Part shown: positions 11,158 through 18,909 of the stretch, piece after piece
Layout: the number at the start of each line of letters is the position of its first letter
Numbering within the stretch: position 1 is the first letter of the stretch
Source of the DNA: CAVQYV01 sp963718295 [NCBI: uncultured Methylomirabilota bacterium]
GTDB lineage: Bacteria > Methylomirabilota > Methylomirabilia > CAVQYV01
NCBI GenBank assembly: GCA_963718295.1
Contig: CAVQYV010000004.1
Span: 1 to 64,000 of the forward strand
DNA length: 64,000 nt
Reading direction: 5' to 3'
The notes under the pieces: model-generated
What the model saw: only the letters and a program-made list of their open reading frames with translations
Told to the model about the DNA's origin: nothing
Databases searched by the model: none
Position numbers and translations under genes: made by a program

Positions 11158-11396
11158 CCCCTGAGGGCATCACCCGCAAGCTTATCGCCATCCTCTCTGC
11201 GGACGTCAAGGACTATACCCGCCTGATGAGCCAGGACGATGTGGGGACCATCCGCACCCTGGCCGCCTACAAGGAGGCGATGGAGATTCTGATCCGTCGC
11301 TATCGAGGGCAAGTGGTGGATGCCACCGGGGACAACGTCCTGGCCCGTTTCGAGAGCGTCCTGGATGCGCATCCTTTACAAAGACGTTTAGTATGA
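11154..11396 (+). pseudogene. Adenylate/guanylate cyclase N-terminal fragment
   Basis: 80 residues starting MTPEGITRKLIAILSADVKDY, the common start of class III cyclases with C-terminal TPR or toll-like modules. It includes the first metal-binding Asp (SADVKDYTRLM) and GDNVLARFESV. After LDAHPL the family match ends at about 11370 and the frame runs to a stop at 11394-11396. More than half of the cyclase domain is missing, so the product cannot be active. The break coincides with a fall in GC content into the next gene, suggesting the join of an insertion. Confidence 0.6.
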
Positions 11397-11423
11397 TTCT
11401 CTGTGAACAGAGGAGATTTTAAG

Positions 11424-12026
11424 ATGAAATATTTATTGATTGTATTTTTATGGACAGCATACCTCTCCCTGCACAGTTTCCTGATTAGTACCAGATTCAC
11501 AAAACTGATGACACGCCTATTAAAAGATTACTATGCCTTTTATAGGTTATTCTATGTTGTGCTCTCAATTCTTTTACTTATTCCTCTTATCAAATTTACA
11601 GGCCATGCGGATAATAAAATACTTATAACCTATTCGGTACCTTTGAACGTTGTGAGGTATATATTGATTTCAGGTTCACTGATAACGTTCGCTTGGGCTC
11701 TTTTCTTTATTTATGATCCTTTGTCTTTTTTTGGAATCCGCCAGATTCTAAACTTGGGAAAGACGAATAGTTCATCCCCGGAAATTAAGAAAAATGGTTT
11801 ATTGGGCATTATTCGACACCCGATGTATTCCGCTGTAATAATATATTTTTGGTGCCAAACATTCAAGGTAGCGGATTTACTCGTAAACGCAATACTAACA
11901 ATCTATATTGTGATAGGAACATTTCTGGAAGAAAAGAAACTTGTCCTGGAATTTGGCGACTCATACACTAAATATCAGCAGGAAGTGCCGATGTTGATTC
12001 CATTTAAAAAACCAAGGATTACATAA
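11424..12026 (+). CDS. Isoprenylcysteine carboxyl methyltransferase-like membrane protein
   Basis: 200 residues with about five hydrophobic segments. The C-terminal part has the ICMT/PEMT-type signature RHPMYSAVIIYFW (start about residue 132), then EEKKLVLEFGDSYTKYQQEVP, the Glu-Glu and FGxxYxxY region that binds S-adenosylmethionine in this superfamily. Such enzymes methylate lipids, thiols or prenylated termini; the substrate cannot be told. The ATG at 11424 is chosen because GGAG lies about 10 bases upstream; a GTG at 11403 is in frame but poorer. The gene is strikingly AT-rich and uses AT-ending codons, unlike all its neighbours. It therefore looks recently acquired, and it is intact amid pseudogenes. 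Confidence 0.7.
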   Translation: MKYLLIVFLWTAYLSLHSFLISTRFTKLMTRLLKDYYAFYRLFYVVLSILLLIPLIKFTGHADNKILITYSVPLNVVRYILISGSLITFAWALFFIYDPLSFFGIRQILNLGKTNSSSPEIKKNGLLGIIRHPMYSAVIIYFWCQTFKVADLLVNAILTIYIVIGTFLEEKKLVLEFGDSYTKYQQEVPMLIPFKKPRIT

Positions 12027-12055
12027 AAAACACCCATCCCGGATGGGAATGGGTG
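12025..12055 (-). terminator. Rho-independent terminator of the kelch remnant
   Basis: The hairpin cacccatccc/gggaatgggtg at 12031-12055 has one bulge. On the minus strand it is followed by six T residues (complement of 12025-12030). It sits between convergent genes. Confidence 0.6.
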
Positions 12056-12097
12056 ACATGAAATTCTGAGGTTCTCTTGAGATTTCTTGTCCTTCGC

Positions 12098-12295
12098 TCA
12101 GGGGCTGGGGAACCTCCAGACGTTATTGCTATGGTGGTAATTGGTATCATACCCGCCGAGGGTGAAGATCTTGTCCTGGTATGGCCCGGCGCCGTATAGC
12201 CCCTGGGATTCGAAGATGGTGTTCCTCCACACGTCCGCGATGTAATACTCGCTGTCGGGAAGATAGCCTCCGGTACTGCCGGTGCCTTGGATTCC
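12098..12295 (-). pseudogene. Kelch-repeat protein, C-terminal remnant
   Basis: The minus strand encodes about 65 residues ending in DKIFTLGGYDTNYHHSNNVWRF and a TGA at 12098-12100. The IFTLGGYD and NVWRF pattern is that of a kelch beta-propeller blade. An in-frame stop occurs near 12293 and nothing of the family is visible beyond it, so only the last blade or two remain. A terminator follows at 12025-12055. The function of the parent protein is unknown. 12296-12590 holds no gene I can support. Confidence 0.5.
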
Positions 12296-12590
12296 CTAGA
12301 CCTGGCTGAAACTTTGGGAGAGATGAAGGGTCATCTGAGCGTGCCTTTTGGGTCTTCCTTGAACATCCCAAGGTATTTGCCGTGGCGCAGCAGTTCCATC
12401 ATGCGGACAATCTGACAGCGCGCAGCCGAACTGGCGCATCGCGCCCATGTCTGTTCCAGAAGCGAGAGGCCCGAGAGAAGCGCCAGCTTCTCAACTTTTT
12501 GCTTTCGAACTGCACTTGAAAGAACGGTCACCTGACCGCCACATCACGCCAACCCTTTGATATACTTGCATCTGCGGCCACGGCCCACCA

Positions 12591-12628
12591 AAAAGCAAAG
12601 GCCGCCGGAGGCATTTCCGACGGCCTTT
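12591..12628 (-). terminator. Terminator downstream of the second tRNA-Glu 3' half
   Basis: Arms aaaggccgccgga (12597-12609) and tccgacggccttt (12616-12628) pair with one mismatch. On the minus strand the stem is followed by GCTTTTTGG. It lies just past the tRNA-Glu 3' end, as expected for a tRNA gene terminator. Confidence 0.6.
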
Positions 12629-12637
12629 CTCGACAAT

Positions 12638-12681
12638 TGGCGTCCCCAACGGGATTTGAACCCGTGTTGCCGCCTTGAAAG
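12638..12681 (-). other. tRNA-Glu(UUC) 3' half: attachment-site copy 2
   Basis: Identical over all 44 bases to 7026-7069 and in the same orientation (about 48 bases including flanks). It again begins at the anticodon loop CTTTCAA and ends in CCA, without a 5' half. The two copies are direct repeats enclosing about 5.6 kb. I found no intact tRNA-Glu elsewhere in the window by eye. Confidence 0.8.
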
Positions 12682-12832
12682 ATGTCAATTCGCGGTTTTT
12701 GCTTAAATAAGCCTTCTACCTGCATTTTCCGATAATTCCTTGATTTTTCTGACCGACTGGCCATTCCATCCTTTATGATATTTTCTATCCTTTCCGATAT
12801 TTTCCGATATTTTCGGTGACATTTTCGTGACA
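12682..12832. repeat. Element-end sequence B, related to 7070-7235
   Basis: Same position relative to the tRNA half as element-end A, and clearly similar: cttgatttttctgac, tatgatattttctatcc, ccgatattttccgatattttcgg, gtgaca. The similarity fades after about 12832. From there to the insertion sequence at 13060 there is no recognisable gene. The minus strand has a 97-codon open frame (12703-12996) of unknown nature that may be the tail of an element gene. Confidence 0.5.
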
Positions 12833-13145
12833 GTCCGAGCCCCCTCAAGGGAGTCCTCCCTTGCCTGCTCCTTGGTCTCTGCCCAGACCCCACCGCTAAC
12901 CATCAGCCTTTCAATCGGTATCCCGATCTGCCTCCATGCCCAAGGTGAGGATTCCCTTGTTGAAGCCCAAGTGACATGGGAAAAAACCATTGACAAGGCG
13001 ATTCAGGAGAGATAAAAGGCAGCCAATAGCAAGTAAAAGATAACAGGGATTGAGGCCTTTGGACTGCACCCCATGAGTTGGACAAAATGTGTTAGAGTAC
13101 TGGGCAGGACCCAAGATCCCCGAGAAGGGGAGAAAGGATCTTGCC

Positions 13146-13496
13146 ATGAATAACGCAGAAAGTTCAGCAACGAGTTCAAGCGCCAGGTGGTGGAAGAGTA
13201 CTTGAGCGGGGTCAGTACCGCAGCCCAACTCATGCGTCGCCATGACATCTCGTCAGGGCTTCTCTATCACTGGAAGGACCAGTACGCCAAGGGGCGCTTC
13301 GACAACCCAGCCCAACCAGGAAGCGGCCCTGGAGGAGCGCGTCCGGCAGCTCGAACAGCTCGTCGGGAAGCTCACTTTGGAAAATGAATTTTTAAAAAAA
13401 GCGGTTCAGAGAAGCCTCGCACCACCGAAGAAAAGCGGCAGTTCATCACTTTGCATCGTTTCCTTGTCGAAAGCATCGAAAGGGGGTGCCGACTGA
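13146..13496 (+). pseudogene. IS3-family transposase OrfA (frame-disrupted)
   Basis: Helix-turn-helix protein of the IS3 group. RKFSNEFKRQVVEEYLSG and AAQLMRRHDISSGLLYHWKDQY give the DNA-binding half in one frame. AALEERVRQLEQLVGKLTLENEFLKKA gives the leucine zipper in another. The two frames differ around 13310, and the ATG at 13146 is itself out of frame with the HTH, so at least two indels are present. In intact family members a -1 slip on the A-run (13394-13400) fuses OrfA to OrfB. The run is preserved here and the -1 frame continues as SGSEKPRTTEEKRQF into OrfB. Confidence 0.7.
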
Positions 13497-14311
13497 TGAA
13501 CCTGCCCCGCAGCACGTATTACTACCAGCCAAAGAACGAGCCCGACGATGAACAGAGCCTCATCGATCGCATCGAGAAGATCATCGAGGAGTACCCCGGC
13601 TATGGATACCGCCGGGTGACTCGTGAGCTGCACCGCCGGGGATTCCCGGTCAACCACAAGAAAGTGTTGCGCATCATGAAGCAGCGGGGATTAACCCGCA
13701 AGCTCCGGCACCGTTGGGTCCGCACCACGGACAGCAACCACTCCCATCGGGTGTATCCCAACCTGGTGCCGAACCTGCTCGTCACGGGTCCCAACCAGGT
13801 CTGGGTGGCCGATCTCACCTATATCGGCCTTCAGAGCGGCTTCGTGTATCTGGCAGTGATCCTGGACCTCTTTGCCCGCAGGGCCGTGGGCCATGCCCTC
13901 TCGCGCAACATCGACACGGCCTTGTGCCTGGAGGCCCTTCGGATGGCCATTGCGCTGCGCAACCCCCCGAATGGGATCATCCACCACTCCGACCGGGGCG
14001 TCCAGTATGCCTCCTATGATTACGTGGACCCTCTGCTGCAGCACGGCTTCCGGATCAGCATGTCCCGGAAGGGAAACCCGTACGACAACGCGACCGTTGA
14101 GAGCTTCATCAAAACCCTGAAGACCGAGGAGGTCTATCTCTGGGAATACCGGACTCTGGCGGATTGCCAAAGCCGACTTCCCTATTTCATCGAAGACGTT
14201 TATAATCGCAAGCGGCTGCATTCCTCTCTCGGATACCGGCCGCCTGTGGAGTATGAAGAACTGTTCACCCAGGCCCAATCCTGTCCGGTTACCCTAACCG
14301 CAGCTGTCTAA
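13451..14311 (+). CDS. IS3-family transposase OrfB (DDE integrase domain)
   Basis: 286 residues. It has an HTH_21 domain (RLMNLPRSTYYYQ, YPGYGYRRVTRELHRRG) followed by an rve integrase core. The DDE triad is visible: Asp in VWVADLTYI, Asp in HHSDRGVQYAS and Glu in ATVESFIKTLK. TTG 13451 is only a formal start. Translation most likely comes from orfA by -1 frameshifting at 13394-13400, which would add about 17 residues upstream. The catalytic core appears undamaged, unlike OrfA. Confidence 0.85.
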   Translation: MHRFLVESIERGCRLMNLPRSTYYYQPKNEPDDEQSLIDRIEKIIEEYPGYGYRRVTRELHRRGFPVNHKKVLRIMKQRGLTRKLRHRWVRTTDSNHSHRVYPNLVPNLLVTGPNQVWVADLTYIGLQSGFVYLAVILDLFARRAVGHALSRNIDTALCLEALRMAIALRNPPNGIIHHSDRGVQYASYDYVDPLLQHGFRISMSRKGNPYDNATVESFIKTLKTEEVYLWEYRTLADCQSRLPYFIEDVYNRKRLHSSLGYRPPVEYEELFTQAQSCPVTLTAAV

Positions 14312-14330
14312 CCGGAGGGGTGCACTCCAA

Positions 14331-16295
14331 TTTCATCCGAAACTGAATCTTCTAATCACGGAACAGGGTGGACAGGTCCTGTGCGGAAGCAATAACCTGA
14401 CACGTTCGGGATGTTCGAGTAACCTTGAACTGCTGAACTCTTTCCCCTTCAATCTGAAAGGGGGGAGCGAGGGGGCAATCCGCATCGCCCAAGAAGCGTA
14501 TGCATTCTTCAAGCATGCCTGCAATGATGCCAGGGAGGAAACGGGCCGGATCGCTCGAGGATGGCTGGAAGAGTTACCTGCGGTGGCGCCTTGGCTTGCG
14601 GCTCCCTTGCCACAGAACGACAACCGCAGTGTCAGACTCTTGCACACCTACGGAGGCAGTCTTTGGGATCGTTTGGAGACTATTCTCGACCATTCGCCTC
14701 CCAATAAGTTGTTGGTCATTTCACCCTTCTATGACGTGGACGGTGAGATGGTCAAGAGAGTCTATCAACGTTGGCCAAAATGCCAGATCGAAATCATTGT
14801 GCAGCAGCGGACCACAAATCTTCCGGTCTCGCAGCTGAGGAAACTCCGTAAACGGGTGAGCCTATCCGAGCTTCGTAATTCATCCCGTCGACTTCATGCC
14901 AAGCTCGTGGGGTGGAAATCACCAAATGGGACTGGCTGCCTCGTTGGGAGTGCAAACTTTACGACAGCCGCATACGATGCCAGGAACGTGGAAACGTGCC
15001 TACTGGTGTCTGAGGCCGAGGCCTTCGTTGAGAGCTTGTTCGACAAGCCATTAGGGAAACGGCCGATTGCGTTCGAGGACTTCGATCCAGGCATGGAGCG
15101 GGAACCGGGAACCGTTGAAGAGGAATCGATTAGTCTCCGACTAACATCCGCCCTTCTAACGACAGACGGTCAACTCCGCTTGGACTATCGACATTGCCTG
15201 AAGCCCAAGCCATCGAGCCTGCGTTTGGCGCTTCGCGCACCAGGAGAACGACGACCTCGTGCCTTCATCAACGTTCCTAACAAACAGAGCGGGACGGCCA
15301 CTGTGACACCACCGGAAACGGCGTTGACAGATGTACATGGGACAATATTTGCCTCTCTGGTTGCCGAAGTCGAGGACTATCCTGTGGAAAGCCCCCCGGT
15401 GTGGATAATACAAGAAGGACGACTGACCTACGAGCCAAGCGGTGAAGGAACATCCTCACCCAAGTCGAAAATCGAAGAAACGGGGGAGGGTCTTACCGAG
15501 TTTCTTGAGGAGCTTGGGAAGCGGGATGGTGTTGCTGCTGTCATCGAATATCTCCGTCACTTGAAGATTCGTTTCCACGACGGTGGCGAGGGGCTTCCGG
15601 GCCAAAAAAAGTTTCGACTTCGCATCCGTGACCCCTTCCATCCTGACGTTGCCCCCGAATGGCTTCTCCAGGCCAAAACCGAGACCCAAAATCTTGCAGA
15701 GGCGATTTACGAATTTGTGGATCGTCACGAGAAACAGCGGCTTCGAAGACACGCCAAGAGAGGCAATGTCAATGGCATGGAGAATTTCCTTGACATTTTC
15801 ACTGCACTCGTTCGACTGCTTTATGTCTATTATTCGCGAGAAGTGGTCCACCGACACATGTTCATCGACCGATTGTGCAACTACCTGGAAGTAGCAACGA
15901 GCGCCATTAAGTCGGATGATGACTACACCGAGGGGTACTTATGTACCGTATATGAAAACCTGGGTGGTGATACGGACTACCTCCAAGAGGTCTGCAATGA
16001 TCTCAATTTCCTTGGACATCTGCGGGCTGCTCTATTGATCGTCCAAAAGGTCCGCTTTGTTCCAGGGGAGCAAGCAAAATGGGGATCGTCGCCAAAGTGT
16101 CCAAGCGATTGCCTTCCCAGCACCAGAGATAAGCTGAATGGCACAATAAATAAGTTGGGCTTGGACGAACCATCAAAGACAGAAGTTATGAAGGCAATGG
16201 AGGAGTACAAGATGTTCTCACCTGCGGAACTGGCGGAATTTGAAAACGAGATCATTGCAAAGACACCCGACACGCGGGACATACTCTCTGGATAG
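14331..16295 (+). CDS. Phospholipase D-like protein, 5' end removed by the IS element
   Basis: The frame is open from the IS end to 16295, about 654 residues, and starts inside the first HKD-like motif (FHPKLNLLI, CGSNNLTRSG). A second follows at RLHAKLVGW with VGSANFTTAAYD. These are the paired active-site motifs of PLD-superfamily nucleases or phosphodiesterases. The C-terminal half (DGGEGLPGQKKFRLRIRDPFH, then helical sequence to the end) matches no family I can name. No start lies between the IS and motif 1, so the N-terminus is lost. TTG 14583 or a later start could give a shorter product with only the second motif. Long PLD proteins of this type are often in defence or mobile regions, which fits the context but is inference. 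Confidence 0.6.
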   Translation, partial: FHPKLNLLITEQGGQVLCGSNNLTRSGCSSNLELLNSFPFNLKGGSEGAIRIAQEAYAFFKHACNDAREETGRIARGWLEELPAVAPWLAAPLPQNDNRSVRLLHTYGGSLWDRLETILDHSPPNKLLVISPFYDVDGEMVKRVYQRWPKCQIEIIVQQRTTNLPVSQLRKLRKRVSLSELRNSSRRLHAKLVGWKSPNGTGCLVGSANFTTAAYDARNVETCLLVSEAEAFVESLFDKPLGKRPIAFEDFDPGMEREPGTVEEESISLRLTSALLTTDGQLRLDYRHCLKPKPSSLRLALRAPGERRPRAFINVPNKQSGTATVTPPETALTDVHGTIFASLVAEVEDYPVESPPVWIIQEGRLTYEPSGEGTSSPKSKIEETGEGLTEFLEELGKRDGVAAVIEYLRHLKIRFHDGGEGLPGQKKFRLRIRDPFHPDVAPEWLLQAKTETQNLAEAIYEFVDRHEKQRLRRHAKRGNVNGMENFLDIFTALVRLLYVYYSREVVHRHMFIDRLCNYLEVATSAIKSDDDYTEGYLCTVYENLGGDTDYLQEVCNDLNFLGHLRAALLIVQKVRFVPGEQAKWGSSPKCPSDCLPSTRDKLNGTINKLGLDEPSKTEVMKAMEEYKMFSPAELAEFENEIIAKTPDTRDILSG

Positions 16296-16380
16296 GATGA
16301 TCTTGCTCATCAATGAATTCGGAGAGATATGCTATTCCGAGTTGTCGCCGGGGTCACCCCAGTAGCGGAGGGAAGGAGTC

Positions 16381-16824
16381 ATGGAGAAAAACATCATTCG
16401 GGGAATCATCACCAATTGCGAGACCGGGGAGAGGTGGAGCGTCGAGCACTGCCTATTCGTTACCGGGGCTGAGCTGAGCACGATCGTCCGAATCTTGGAG
16501 GTGGAGAGCTATGAAAACCCGGAGGACGGCTCCATGCAGATATGCCTCGACTGCCAGGCGCTCGACAGCATAGGGAGCGTGCACAAGCTGGACGTGGACT
16601 TCTCTCCCAAGGCGGTGTCGGATAGGGATCAAATACTTCGGGACCTGAAGGTCGATTCCATCGTGCTGATGCATGGGAGTTATCTGTCCGCAGGGGAGGG
16701 CCCCATGAAGCTCGCCAATCCGGAGTATCGGCCGGTGGACCCGGCGATTGCTTCGAAAGATCAAATACGAGAAGTATTCCGGTTGAACAGCAAGACAGAC
16801 GGAAGGGAAGCTGCCGCTCTTTAG
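16381..16824 (+). CDS. Hypothetical protein
   Basis: 147 residues, start ATG 16381 behind GGAAGGAGTC. I do not recognise the family. The sequence has alternating beta-type stretches (IIRGIITNCETGERWSVEH, KVDSIVLMHGSYLSAG) that could form a small OB-like barrel, and no signal peptide or membrane helix. It begins 85 bases after the PLD gene on the same strand, so it may have belonged to the same unit. It looks intact, with normal codon use for the window. Confidence 0.6.
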   Translation: MEKNIIRGIITNCETGERWSVEHCLFVTGAELSTIVRILEVESYENPEDGSMQICLDCQALDSIGSVHKLDVDFSPKAVSDRDQILRDLKVDSIVLMHGSYLSAGEGPMKLANPEYRPVDPAIASKDQIREVFRLNSKTDGREAAAL

Positions 16825-16828
16825 TGAT

Positions 16829-18029
16829 TCAATTGGGCTGCGAGCCCAAGATGTCAATCCTCACAACTGTTGTGGCGCTTCCCTTGTCCTCACGCTCGGC
16901 CACGCCGCCTTTGACCTCCCCCAGCGCCTTCAGTTTGCTCAGCAACGCCTCCAACCGATCGAAGCTCAGCTCTGCAGTCAGGACGGTTTTGTTCTCGACA
17001 GATTCCTTCCCCAGAACCTTTCCTCCCAGCTTGGCAATCGCTCTTCTCGATCTCGGCGGAGGCAGCTCGTCGGTCTTTGACTGCGAGGGTCAGGCGAAGG
17101 CCTGTCTCCTTCTTTTCTGCCATAGCCCTAACTTGGGGGGTGGCAGGAAGGGCCTTGCGATTCCATTCATCCCCTTCCTTGTCCCTGTAACCTTCTTCTT
17201 CGCGGGGTAAAGCGGAGAGGACCTGGCGCCTCGGTTCCTCCTTAGCGCCGGTGCCGGCCTGGGGCTCTGTGGCCGGGGGAGGCCCCTTCAGTTTAGCGGG
17301 TGCCCCGGGAGGGGCGGTGGAAGGGGCCGGAGCCTGAGCGAATTCGGTCGAAGGCGCCTGAGCGGCGTCCTTGGACAGGGCCTCCTGGTCCTGCAGGGTT
17401 GGCGAGGGAGCCTTGAGGCGCTCGCGCTCCCCCTTGACGGCCCCCAGCTCCGCCATGGGCCGGAGCGGCTCCGGTTTGGGAGTGGGGGCCGGGGGAGGAA
17501 CCTCCGCCTCCCCACGAACCGCAGATTGCTCTTCGGGCTTCATGGACTGCTGCTTGGCCTCCCTGTCCCTGGCGATCTCCGGAGCCTCTTTGCGCACCGG
17601 CTCTTGTGGGGTCTCAGGCTTTGGGACCTCGGAGACCACCGGCGGGCGTATTTCCTCCCAAGGCGTTTTACTGAGATGCATCTCCGGCTGAATGGCCTTG
17701 AAGATGAAGATCGTGGTCACTGCTATGGCAATCACCCCTGCAGCCTCCAGGGGGAGCTTGATCGGAATGGGGTGAAAGAGCATCTCTACGATCCGCCGCC
17801 TGGGCGCAGGCTCCGATCTCACTTTTGCCATCACCTTCTGGGTCAGCCAGGCAGGGGGTTCGACCTCGGGAAGTCCCTGCACGACCTCGATGGCCCTCTT
17901 CAGATCCGCCAGGGATTGGCTGCATTTAGGGCAGAGGGCGAGATGTTCCTCGATGATTGTCTTCTCGGCGAAAGAGAGGCTGGCCTCATAATAGGCCGAC
18001 AGCTGTTTTTGGACCTCACCGCATTCCAT
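16829..18029 (-). CDS. Anti-sigma factor with zinc finger (frameshifted near the 3' end)
   Basis: Membrane anti-sigma factor, about 400 residues. The N-terminal zf-HC2 motif is HLALCPKC (about residues 29-36). One membrane helix lies near 95-115 (AAGVIAIAVTTIFIFKAI). A long Pro/Ala/Glu-rich region of about 170 residues follows, probably an extended envelope linker. At about 17043 the frame shifts by one. In the next frame a compact C-terminal domain continues (LGGKVLGKESVENKTVLTAEL, FDRLEALLSKLKALGEVKGG), resembling DUF4349-like lipoprotein domains, to TGA at 16829-16831. Without correction the ORF ends at 16890 with a nonsense tail. The ATG directly follows the sigma-factor stop (TAGATG), so both are co-translated and the protein should hold that sigma factor at the membrane. 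Confidence 0.75.
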
Positions 18030-18641
18030 CTAAAGATCTCCTATGACCTTCTTCAGACAATCCTTGAGGGCGTCCCGCGCCCGGAAAAGCCTCGATTTTA
18101 CCGTACCCTCCGGCAGGTGCAGCATCTGGCCGATCTCCTCGTAGGAAAACCCCTGGATGTCCCTCAGGATGAGCGCTTCTCTAAAAGAGCCCTCCAGTTT
18201 GCTGATGCATCCCTGCACCTTTTCCTGGATGTCCTTCTTCTCCAGGACCTCCAGGGCAGAGGGGTCATTGGAGGCCGGGTCGGCCTGGATCTGTCCGTCA
18301 CCGGTCAGGATCGGATCGTCGAGGGAAAATGACTCATGATGGCGTTGTGCCTGCAACTGCTTCAGGCGATTCCGGCAATGATTGACGATGATCGAATAGA
18401 GCCAGGTAGAGAACCGGGCCTCTCCCTTGAAGTTCCTGATGCCGCGATAGGCGGAGAGAAAGGCATCCTGCACGGTGTTGGCCGCCTCATCCTGATCCCC
18501 CAGCATCCGGTAGGCGATGTTGAACATCCGCTTCTGGTGCCTCCTCACCAATACCTCGAAGGCATCCAGGCCCCCTTTCTGGCAAAGGGATACCAGCTCC
18601 TCATCATTTCCGTCCTTCGCGGTCCGTTCCTTTTCCTTCAT
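18030..18641 (-). CDS. ECF RNA polymerase sigma factor (RpoE/SigW-like)
   Basis: 203 residues. Region 2 reads FEVLVRRHQKRMFNIAYRML and FKGEARFSTWLYSIIVNHCRN; region 4 reads SFREALILRDIQGFSYEEIGQML and EGTVKSRLFRARDALK. This is the standard two-domain group 4 sigma factor that recruits RNA polymerase to stress or envelope promoters. The gene for its probable anti-sigma partner starts immediately after the stop. The start at 18641 is preceded by an intergenic region shared with the divergent aldolase gene; I could not confirm an auto-regulatory GGAAC/TCT promoter there. Confidence 0.9.
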   Translation of the reverse strand: MKEKERTAKDGNDEELVSLCQKGGLDAFEVLVRRHQKRMFNIAYRMLGDQDEAANTVQDAFLSAYRGIRNFKGEARFSTWLYSIIVNHCRNRLKQLQAQRHHESFSLDDPILTGDGQIQADPASNDPSALEVLEKKDIQEKVQGCISKLEGSFREALILRDIQGFSYEEIGQMLHLPEGTVKSRLFRARDALKDCLKKVIGDL

Positions 18642-18909
18642 TCCATTAGACAGTTCGATGTAGGTATTTGTTCCTCAAGCGATGTGGGTTCGAAGCGACT
18701 GCCATGATAGCCGATTATATCCCATCTTGGGCCAAATTCGACAGGATTTTTGGCGAATGATGCCCCGCCAGGAGGAGGATCGCCCCCTCGGAGGAGGCGG
18801 GAAGCCCTCCCTCGGCCTGCCATTGGGTTACCTATTACTGGCTTGAAAAGGGCGCTCTGAATATGCTAACTTGACTTCCGATAAAGCAATGTCTACAGGG
18901 GGTGATGCG

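Larger units (their letters stand above)
13060..14329 (+). mobile_element. IS3-family insertion sequence, 1270 bp
   Basis: Terminal inverted repeats: left TGGACTGCACCCC (from 13060) and right, as complement, TGGAGTGCACCCC (ending 14329), with further matches inward (GTTGGACA / GTTAGACA). Between them lie orfA and orfB with an A7 slippery run. No clear target duplication is visible. OrfA has at least one lesion, so the copy is probably no longer active. Its right end cuts into a PLD-domain gene. Confidence 0.85.

Noticed and set aside
12331-12531. 66-residue minus-strand ORF
   Set aside because: No family resemblance, lies between pseudogenes, no ribosome binding site; I could not support it as a gene.
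12703-12996. 97-residue minus-strand ORF beside the attachment site
   Set aside because: Could be an integrase tail but shows no tyrosine-recombinase motif; described only as part of the element end.
18630-18670. ECF-type auto-regulatory promoter (GGAAC ... GTCTAA) before the sigma factor
   Set aside because: The spacing is 1-2 bases too long and the -10 would abut the start codon.
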